NCBI GenBank assembly: GCA_022561095.1
Contig: JADFRV010000120.1
Coordinates: forward strand, 1-6,962
Source of the DNA: Chloroflexota bacterium
Lineage (GTDB): Bacteria > Chloroflexota > Dehalococcoidia > SM23-28-2 > RBG-16-64-32
Reading direction: 5' to 3'
DNA: 6,962 nt
In this document: positions 1 to 5,334 of the stretch, one piece after another
How positions within the stretch are numbered: the first letter of the stretch is position 1
Layout of the letters: every line of letters begins with the position of its first letter
Notes under the pieces: generated by a model
Seen by the model: only the letters and a program-made list of their open reading frames with translations
Told to the model about the DNA's origin: nothing
Database searches by the model: none
Translations under genes and position numbers: made by a program

Positions 1-9
1 ATCACAGCC

Positions 10-426
10 ATGGTGTCACAGGTTAAACCGCCTGTACCCCCGTTCACTGAAGAGACCGCGCGCACGAAGGTCAAGGCAGCCGAGGATGCCTGGAACACTC
101 GTGACCCGGAGGTGGTGGCCAAGGCCTACACGGAGGACTCCCAGTGGCGAAATCGCGACGAGTTCTTCACCGGCAGGGAGGCGATAAAGGAGTTCCTGAG
201 GCGGAAATGGGCTAAAGAGCTCGACTACAAGCTCATGAAGGAGCTGTGGGCTTACACAGGGAACCACATCTCCGTGCGGTTTGAGTACGAGTTTCACGAT
301 GCCTCAGGGCAGTGGTATCGCACCCACGGAAACGAACACTGGGAGTTCGACGATAACGGGCTGATGCGAAGGCGCGACATGAGCGCCAACGATATCCCGA
401 TTGACGAATCCGACCGTAGATTGTGA
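10..426 (+). CDS. DUF1348 / SnoaL-like (NTF2 fold) protein, short C-terminus
   Basis: A 138-residue protein that I recognise as a DUF1348 member of the NTF2-like (SnoaL) superfamily. These are small cone-shaped alpha+beta proteins, often found as stand-alone cytosolic proteins of unknown substrate. Family hallmarks seen: PPFTEETA near residues 10-17, KAAEDAWNTRDPE (22-34), AYTEDSQWRNR (39-49), FLRRKWAKELDY (62-73), ELWAYTGNHISVRFEYE (78-94), and GNEHWEFDDNGLMRRR (107-122). No signal peptide or membrane segment is visible. The ATG at 10 fits the usual family N-terminus; the frame is open to the window edge, but an upstream start is unnecessary. Members usually continue after the ESDR motif with a W-P-L-G...DDHP-type tail of about 18 residues. 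Here the stop follows ESDRRL (133-138), and no remnant of that tail appears in the other two frames downstream. The protein may still fold, because the core is complete. The family assignment is firm; the molecular function is unknown. Confidence 0.88.
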   Translation: MVSQVKPPVPPFTEETARTKVKAAEDAWNTRDPEVVAKAYTEDSQWRNRDEFFTGREAIKEFLRRKWAKELDYKLMKELWAYTGNHISVRFEYEFHDASGQWYRTHGNEHWEFDDNGLMRRRDMSANDIPIDESDRRL

Positions 427-436
427 CGACTCGCCC

Positions 437-468
437 TAGTTTGTATCGGGGATCTGCTTCCCAAACTA
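437..468. terminator. Imperfect hairpin in the convergent gap, possible terminator
   Basis: The 129-bp gap between the converging DUF1348 and exporter genes contains TAGTTTG (437-443) and its exact reverse complement CAAACTA (462-468). A nested GGGA/TCCC pair (449-452/459-462) shares one base with the outer arm. The position suits a two-way transcription end. Neither strand has a run of T after the hairpin, so this is not a classical intrinsic terminator. The rest of the gap shows no gene. Confidence 0.3.
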
Positions 469-555
469 CGCTGACTTAGTGTGGGGTGACCGGCTAACCG
501 GCGCCGACCAGTAGGTACTTTCACCATTCGACCCCTGCGATGCAGAAGTTACGCC

Positions 556-3378
556 TCAGTGCGCCAATGTCGGCGCCGCGCTACGGTTGGCTTCCCCGGT
601 TGTCTCCGGCGTGGCAAGGAACAGCAGGGAGGGGAGGACCACCAGGGACGCGGAGACGGCGAGGAAAATCATGATCGCTGTAAGGATCCCGTACGAGGCG
701 AACAGGGGCATTGGCGCGAAGCCCATGATCGCGAAGCCCACGATGCTTGAGGCAGCCGAGGCCAGGAGCGCGACCCCGGTCCCGTTGGTTGCCTGCCGCA
801 ACGCCTGCACGCGGTCCGGCGCTCTCCGCAGCTCTTCGCGGAAACGCTCGGTCATATGGATGGAGTAGTCAATGCCCACGCCTATGGAGACGGCGCCAAT
901 GGTAGCGGTGACGAAGTTCAGGCTGAAGCCGGCGAGGTACATGACGGCGTAAAGCCACGCCGCCACTAGACCGATCGGTATGATGGTCACCACGGCGTAG
1001 CGAATAGAACGCATCGTGACCAGAAGGAGCACCAGAACGCCCGCCGCGGCGATCGGTAGCGACGTCTGAAGCGTGCGAGTCGTGGCGCCGAGAAGGGCCT
1101 CACGTGTGAACGGGGAGCCGGTGAGTCCCGTGAAAGTGATGGCAGGGTTCTGCTCAAGAGATTCCAGATCCAGCTCAAGCCCTTCCCGTGCAGCTGCCAC
1201 CACCTCCTGCTCACGGGTTCCCGGGATACTCACGGACACGATCGTCGCATCCTCCTCGAGGCCCGACGGATCGTGAAAGAGCGTTTGGCGAACCTGACCG
1301 GGGTCGTAGACCAGCGTTGATTCGTCCAGCGGTACCCCGCGCTCGGCCATGTACTCATAGGCCGCCGCGATCTGCTCCCGGCTGTCGGGTAAGCCGTCGC
1401 CGTCGACATCGTTAATCTCTACTCCTGTCACCTCCGCCACCTGGCTTCGCGCAAAGCCACTGGCAGTGAGCCTGCCCAGCAGATCAAGTAGCGTCTCGTT
1501 GGAGTTGATGCTGCCGTCGGCGCTCTTGGCGACGGCGGGGTTGCTTGACAGTCCGTCGAGGAACTCCCCTAGGCCGGTTACGGCCTGGGGATCGGTCAGG
1601 TCACCCCTGACGAACAGTATCCCCCGCTCGCCCGTGCGCTCGGCCCCGTGTTCGTCAAGCTTGTCCAATCCGACCACGAAGTCTGAGCCGCTGTCGAAGA
1701 AGTCCTTCACGTCGAAGGTGGCATCCAATTGCGTGGCGAAAATGACGGCGGCGCCAGTAATGGCGGCTGTGATCGGCAGAACAACGAGCCGGTACCTGGC
1801 CAGGCCCGTGACAACAGGCACGAGCGAGGAGCGCTGTACAGTACCCGATGGCCCCGAAGCGGTAGCCGCGGCGGGAGCCTCAGCGGGCTCGCGGTTGTTC
1901 CTTCGCCAAAGAAAGAAGGCGGGAATACCTACCGTCACGGCGATGGACACCAGTATGAAGACCGCTCCCACCGCCGCGTTGACTGCAATCAGCAGGAGGA
2001 CCCCAGCGGCGAACATCACCGCTGCGTTGACGCTGCCGAGGAGTGTTAAGATCGTCCGGCCTCTTGAGGGCACCGAAGTCGAAGCGGCCCTCATCGTATC
2101 CAGCCTCATCATCGCGATGGGGACAACGATGCCCAGCACGATGAACGAGGAGACGGAAGCGATGGCTGCAGAGACGGCGAATCCGATGACCGCGTCGATC
2201 CCGGATGAGGCGTTGGAGAGGAACGCTATTCCGTCACTAAGCATCGCCAGAGCCAGCGCCCCCAGCACCCCCGCGAAGCCGACCCGAAGCGCCCGCCGGG
2301 GGGCGTGTCCCAGGCTCTTCTCCTCCTTGTAGCGCCGCAGGGCGTGGACCGCGAAGTCCACTCCCAGGGAGATCATGGCGATAGGTACGATAAACTCAAT
2401 GATCAGCCCTCCCTTGATCCCAACGAGGTTAGAGATGCCCTTGAGCCAGATCATGAGGACGCCTAGGCCGGCGCCCGTTAGGGCCACAGCCCAGTAAGAG
2501 CGGAGGCTGATCCCCACCACGACCAGCGCGGCGATAACGGTGAGCATGATGAACACGCCAGCCTCTCGGCCCTCGTCCGCGGCCTCAAGGTTGGCGTCTA
2601 GGGCGACGCCCCACAGCCGATACGTGTCCTCGTCGCCACGGAGACTTTCCTGGACGTTGCGGTTGAACTCCTCCTTGTCTAGGAGGGTTTCGTCCGCGCC
2701 GGGAGTGGCTTCGAAGGTACCGCCGCCCAGCTTCTCATTGTCTGCGAGGACTACGAAGAACAGGGCTGAGGCAGACCAATAGGTTACCTCTCGGCCATCA
2801 ACAACACGAGTCTCGCTGCTCTCGTCCACGGAGAGGGCGTCACGGAGGCCGCTGGTCTCGGGGTTCGCCAGGACTTCGTGGACCGCCAGCTTGACCTCCT
2901 CGTCCGAGGCGGCCTCCAGCGAAGTGTCGAGGCGCGGGTCGTTGACCAGCACCTCCTGGACGGCATCGGCGAGGGTGTATGTCCCCACAAAGGGCCGGTT
3001 GGCGTCCGTGTCGAAGCCCTGAAAGAGGTAGGGCTGGGCCGGCAGGTCGTCCGGGCGGAGCTCTCCTCTCCCGTCGGCCTGCCTCAGAGCATCCTCGTTA
3101 CGGTAGAGCTCCAAGAGCGGGGCCTGGGTCAGAATATCTCCGTCGCGCGATTCGACGACAAAGGGAGGAGAATGGATGCTTGGAGCGAATCGATTGTTAA
3201 CGTCGTCCCGGAGATCGAAGATCTCGCCGCCCGGCTCGCCGGCGTACTCATCGTCCGTGGCAAGGGCCACTAGAGGTATCAGCAGAAGCAGGGTGATGGA
3301 GATAAACGCAACGATGATCCAGCCCGAGCGCCTCTCCAAGGATTCGCCGGTCCTGGCTGTACGGTCTCCGTCTACCAT
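556..3378 (-). CDS. RND-superfamily exporter, MMPL/HAE3 type (COG1033-like)
   Basis: A predicted proton-driven inner-membrane exporter, 940 residues from the ATG at 3378. This start has AGGGGA 10 nt upstream; an in-frame GTG at 3405 has no visible Shine-Dalgarno and would add 9 residues. Order of parts: TM1 (about 19-41), outer domain 1 (42-272), TM2-TM6 (about 273-424), two further hydrophobic segments (about 442-491), a Pro/Ala-rich linker (about 497-515), TM7 (about 531-551), outer domain 2 (552-770), TM8-TM12 (about 772-922), and a short tail. The duplicated RND half is plain: SLGVDFAVHALRRYKEE in TM4 matches SIGVGIDYSIHMTERFREE in TM10, placing acidic residues D341 and D837 where the family's proton-relay residues lie. 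Outer domain 2 carries a full EF-hand-type loop, DVDGDGLPDSRE (657-668). No periplasmic adaptor, outer-membrane channel or regulator gene lies nearby, which agrees with HAE3/MMPL proteins acting alone. The substrate cannot be read from sequence; lipids, hopanoid-like compounds or hydrophobic drugs are the family precedents. Family call firm. Confidence 0.93.
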   Translation of the reverse strand: MVDGDRTARTGESLERRSGWIIVAFISITLLLLIPLVALATDDEYAGEPGGEIFDLRDDVNNRFAPSIHSPPFVVESRDGDILTQAPLLELYRNEDALRQADGRGELRPDDLPAQPYLFQGFDTDANRPFVGTYTLADAVQEVLVNDPRLDTSLEAASDEEVKLAVHEVLANPETSGLRDALSVDESSETRVVDGREVTYWSASALFFVVLADNEKLGGGTFEATPGADETLLDKEEFNRNVQESLRGDEDTYRLWGVALDANLEAADEGREAGVFIMLTVIAALVVVGISLRSYWAVALTGAGLGVLMIWLKGISNLVGIKGGLIIEFIVPIAMISLGVDFAVHALRRYKEEKSLGHAPRRALRVGFAGVLGALALAMLSDGIAFLSNASSGIDAVIGFAVSAAIASVSSFIVLGIVVPIAMMRLDTMRAASTSVPSRGRTILTLLGSVNAAVMFAAGVLLLIAVNAAVGAVFILVSIAVTVGIPAFFLWRRNNREPAEAPAAATASGPSGTVQRSSLVPVVTGLARYRLVVLPITAAITGAAVIFATQLDATFDVKDFFDSGSDFVVGLDKLDEHGAERTGERGILFVRGDLTDPQAVTGLGEFLDGLSSNPAVAKSADGSINSNETLLDLLGRLTASGFARSQVAEVTGVEINDVDGDGLPDSREQIAAAYEYMAERGVPLDESTLVYDPGQVRQTLFHDPSGLEEDATIVSVSIPGTREQEVVAAAREGLELDLESLEQNPAITFTGLTGSPFTREALLGATTRTLQTSLPIAAAGVLVLLLVTMRSIRYAVVTIIPIGLVAAWLYAVMYLAGFSLNFVTATIGAVSIGVGIDYSIHMTERFREELRRAPDRVQALRQATNGTGVALLASAASSIVGFAIMGFAPMPLFASYGILTAIMIFLAVSASLVVLPSLLFLATPETTGEANRSAAPTLAH

Positions 3379-3655
3379 CGGGTGGATTTCCCCTATCCTG
3401 CTCACGCCACGTCACGCCAGTCTACAGATGTGTATTAAGTAGGGCTCGCTTGAGGAATCGAAGTTGGCACCGGATGTGAGGTAATTCTACATCGCGTTTG
3501 GGCCCTGGAGAACTCTTGAGACCACTCCGGGAGCGTCTACCCCTCATGTGATCACGGGGCACCGGCCAGCAGCCGTGGCACCAACACTACGAAGTCTTAG
3601 TGTGACCAGTCCCCAGAACGGCGTTGGCTTCGCCCGCCGGCCGACGCTCTAGTTG
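3379..3655. other. Intergenic gap upstream of the exporter gene, no gene seen
   Basis: These 277 bases lie between two - strand genes and would hold the exporter promoter and the end of the P450-ferredoxin transcript. I see no coding region, tRNA or clear -35/-10 pair. Only A+T-richer sequence near 3428-3440 (TACTTAATAC read on the - strand) resembles a -10 region, and no good -35 accompanies it. Small inverted repeats are present: ACACTA/TAGTGT (3584-3603), and GTGATCAC (3548-3555) enclosed by CCCC and GGGG. Confidence 0.5.
3584..3603 (-). terminator. Small hairpin downstream of the ferredoxin gene
   Basis: ACACTA (3584-3589) and TAGTGT (3598-3603) are perfect reverse complements with an 8-nt loop. 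On the - strand the hairpin starts about 52 nt after the ferredoxin stop. That position suits transcript end or 3' protection. The 6-bp stem is A+T-rich and has no following T tract, so the terminator call is weak. Confidence 0.2.
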
Positions 3656-3853
3656 TTAGTCGGAAACGATTTTGATTGCCCGCTCCGGACAGTTGGCTAC
3701 CGCCAGCCGAGCCTTCTCCTCCAGCTCCTTCGGAACGGCGCCATCTTCCTTCTCGTGAGAGTAGCCGTACTCATCGAGATCGAATAGCTCCCGCGCGACG
3801 GCGTAGCAGCGATTGTGCCCCTGGCACTTGTCGTTGTCGACTTTGACGCGCAC
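3656..3853 (-). CDS. Single-cluster 3Fe-4S-type ferredoxin, P450 redox partner
   Basis: A 65-residue acidic ferredoxin that should carry electrons to the cytochrome P450 encoded just upstream. Cluster motif seen: C10-Q-G-H-N-R-C16, then C55-P56. The usual second cysteine of a 4Fe-4S site is replaced by His13. This CxxHxxC...CP pattern is typical of the 3Fe-4S or atypical 4Fe-4S ferredoxins paired with bacterial P450s, especially in actinobacteria. The body is also typical (ARELFDLDEYGY at 20-31, ARLAVANCPERAI at 48-60). The start is the GTG at 3853: it gives the family's usual N-terminus, and its first base is the last base of the P450 TAG stop, so translation is probably coupled. A longer in-frame start at 3958 lies inside the P450 gene and would add 35 residues unlike any ferredoxin. 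No ferredoxin reductase gene lies in the window. Very likely correct. Confidence 0.93.
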   Translation of the reverse strand: MRVKVDNDKCQGHNRCYAVARELFDLDEYGYSHEKEDGAVPKELEEKARLAVANCPERAIKIVSD

Positions 3854-5076
3854 TATCCGAAGACCACCGGCATCGAGCGCGGGCCGCGGACCTGTCCGCC
3901 CGCCCACGTAACGTTTTCGGGATCCTCCAGCCTGAAGTCCGGTATACGAGCGAGCCACTCCTGCAGGGCCACGCGCATCTCCATGCGCGCCAGGTTGGAG
4001 CCAGCGCAGCGATGAATGCCGGCGCCGAAGGCGATGTGTGGGTTCTCAGCCCGGTCGATGATCACCTTATCCGGGTCACTGAACCTCTCGGGGTCACGGT
4101 TGGCGGCGGGGAACGACATCAACACCTTATCGCCCGCCGACATCTTGCAACCGTTGTACTCGTAGTCCTCGGTCAGGTTCCGCGCCATCGTGACCGGCGC
4201 GTACGCCCTCAGCAGCTCCTCCACGCCTGTGTTCATGAGCTCCGGCTCAGCCACGAGCCGCGCTCTGTCCTCGGGATGCTGGGCGAGGTGCCAGAGCGCA
4301 GACCCGATGGAGCTCCAGGTCGTGTCGATTCCGGCGACGAGAATCAGGAAGCAGGTCCCGAGCACGTGCTGGTCCGGCACGGGCTCACCTTCGACCTCAG
4401 CCCGCACGAGATAGCTGATGAGGTCGTCGCCCGGGTCCTTTTTCTTCTCGGTGATCTGCTGCCAGAGGAACGCGAGGATCTTGTTCCTTGCTTCAGCTCC
4501 CATCTCGAAGTTCTGGAGGCCAAACTCCAAGAACTCCCGGACCCACTGCGTGAACGTGCCGGACATCTCAGACGGGATTCCGAGCATCTTTGCGATAACG
4601 TACGGGGGTATCTGCTGCGCGTAGTCGGCGGCCGCGTCGGCGCGCCCGTTATCGATGAAGCCATCGATAAGCGATCGACAGTGGTCCCGTGTCAACGGGA
4701 TCCACTTCTCGATCGACCTTACGGAAAACGGCGGCAGGAGGAGGCGGCGAGTCCAAGTGTGCTCCGGCGGGTCGGACGAGATCGGCGGGGCAGCGACGTC
4801 AAAGAAGGGTTGTTGTTCGCCGTTACTCTGTTCAGCGCCCTCCGGTGGTTCGATTGGCACCACCAGTGGCTCCTGCGAAGAGAAGTGCTCGATGTCCTGA
4901 GCGATCGCGAGAACGTCCTCGTATTTCGTCGGCATCCAGGAAGAGCCCCAGCGTTCCGTATGCGCGATCGGGCATTTCCCTCGCAGGTCGTCCCAGACCG
5001 GAAACGGGTCCTTTATGTACTCCGGATCGAAGATATCGTAGTCGGTGGCCCAGTCTTTGATCGGTTCAGTCGTCAC
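3853..5076 (-). CDS. Cytochrome P450 monooxygenase (soluble bacterial class I)
   Basis: A 407-residue soluble P450, a heme-thiolate enzyme that inserts one oxygen atom from O2 into an organic substrate using electrons from a ferredoxin. Landmarks, numbered from the GTG at 5076: C-helix region SSDPPEHTWTRRLLLPPFS (100-118); I-helix AGIDTT with the acid-alcohol pair D251/T252; K-helix ExxR E287-R290; heme loop FGAGIHRCAG with the axial ligand C357. These positions equal those of P450cam, so core spacing is conventional. No membrane anchor is present. Start choice: AAGGAAGGA lies 9 nt before the GTG at 5076; a TTG at 5100 would add 8 residues but sits upstream of that ribosome site. The gene leads a two-gene operon with the ferredoxin (1-nt stop/start overlap). 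The C-terminal WAGGQVRGPRSMPVVFG resembles P450s common in actinobacteria, SAR202-type Chloroflexota and some alphaproteobacteria. The substrate is unknown; terpenoid, steroid or fatty compounds are possibilities only. Confidence 0.95.
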   Translation of the reverse strand: MTTEPIKDWATDYDIFDPEYIKDPFPVWDDLRGKCPIAHTERWGSSWMPTKYEDVLAIAQDIEHFSSQEPLVVPIEPPEGAEQSNGEQQPFFDVAAPPISSDPPEHTWTRRLLLPPFSVRSIEKWIPLTRDHCRSLIDGFIDNGRADAAADYAQQIPPYVIAKMLGIPSEMSGTFTQWVREFLEFGLQNFEMGAEARNKILAFLWQQITEKKKDPGDDLISYLVRAEVEGEPVPDQHVLGTCFLILVAGIDTTWSSIGSALWHLAQHPEDRARLVAEPELMNTGVEELLRAYAPVTMARNLTEDYEYNGCKMSAGDKVLMSFPAANRDPERFSDPDKVIIDRAENPHIAFGAGIHRCAGSNLARMEMRVALQEWLARIPDFRLEDPENVTWAGGQVRGPRSMPVVFG

Positions 5077-5093
5077 AGCGCAGCATCCTTCCT

Positions 5094-5115
5094 TTAGCAA
5101 ACGCTAAGGTAGCGT
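5094..5115. promoter_or_regulatory. Overlapping inverted repeats, likely repressor operator
   Basis: Two inverted repeats share a central arm: TTAGC-aaac-GCTAA (5094-5107) and ACGCTA-agg-TAGCGT (5101-5115). Together they cover the -10 box, the expected transcription start and the bases just before the ribosome site of the P450 operon. A dimeric repressor such as a TetR-family protein bound here would block transcription; such proteins often control P450 genes. No regulator gene lies in the window, so the binding protein is inferred. Confidence 0.5.
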
Positions 5116-5134
5116 CTGCACGCCGAAGTGTCAA
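5106..5134 (-). promoter_or_regulatory. Candidate sigma70-type promoter of the P450-ferredoxin operon
   Basis: On the - strand a perfect -35 box TTGACA (5134-5129) is followed after exactly 17 nt by TACCTT (5111-5106). The latter fits the TAnnnT form of -10 boxes common in G+C-rich bacteria. Transcription would begin near 5099, giving a leader of about 23 nt that carries AAGGAAGGA before the GTG at 5076. Spacing, strand and distance to the gene all agree. Confidence 0.62.
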
Positions 5135-5157
5135 GGCGCCACGGACTGGGAATCCGC

Positions 5158-5178
5158 CAAACGCTCTTACTACGTAAG
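5158..5178. repeat. Upstream CAAACGCT repeat and CTTAC/GTAAG inverted repeat
   Basis: CAAACGCT (5158-5165) repeats the same 8 bases found at 5098-5105, exactly 60 bp away in the same orientation, about six helical turns. It runs directly into CTTAC-tac-GTAAG (5166-5178), a 5-bp inverted repeat with a 3-nt centre. Relative to the P450 promoter this lies near -60 to -80, a place where activators or a second repressor dimer often bind. This may be an auxiliary regulatory site; the short length makes chance possible. Confidence 0.3.
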
Positions 5179-5309
5179 GATAACGCAGGCCCCGCAGTGA
5201 CTGGAACGTGGGGCGGGTCCGCGGTCCGCTCATCCGTGCCGGGTCCCTACTGCGATTCAGGTGGCGCATCGTCGATGCCGCGCCTATGCCATGTTCGCTC
5301 GATAAAGGT

Positions 5310-5327
5310 TATGATTGATTCTGGAGG
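5310..5327 (+). promoter_or_regulatory. Ribosome site and weak -10 candidate of msrAB
   Basis: GGAGG (5323-5327) lies 7 nt before the ATG at 5335 and decides that start over earlier in-frame codons. TATGAT (5310-5315) matches five of six bases of a -10 box, but no convincing -35 lies 16-18 nt upstream, and a start from it would leave a leader of only about 13 nt. The ribosome site is clear; the promoter is doubtful. Confidence 0.5.
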
Positions 5328-5334
5328 TACGGAC

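Noticed and set aside
481..510. GACCGGCTAACCGGC-type repeat as an exporter terminator
   Set aside because: The stem is only CCGG/CCGG over a 4-nt loop and has no T run on either strand. It is too weak to annotate.
1466..2332. A 288-codon + strand open frame opposite the exporter gene
   Set aside because: Its Ser/Thr/Ala/Pro-rich translation comes from reading transmembrane codons backwards. It has no ribosome site or domain, and the exporter frame is plainly real.
3854..3958. A 35-residue N-terminal extension of the ferredoxin
   Set aside because: It lies wholly inside the P450 gene and reads as Gly/Arg-rich out-of-frame sequence. The GTG at 3853 gives the normal ferredoxin length.
4012..5097. 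A 361-codon + strand open frame opposite the P450 gene
   Set aside because: It is a mirror of the P450 gene, which has every catalytic motif and a promoter and ribosome site on the other strand. The + strand product is rich in Arg, Val and Asp with no recognisable domain. Long antisense frames are expected in G+C-rich genes.
5128..5334. N-terminal extension of msrAB to a GTG at 5128
   Set aside because: The added 69 residues are unlike any MsrA leader and would overlay the P450 promoter. The ATG at 5335 has GGAGG at ideal spacing and gives the usual long-MsrA N-terminus.
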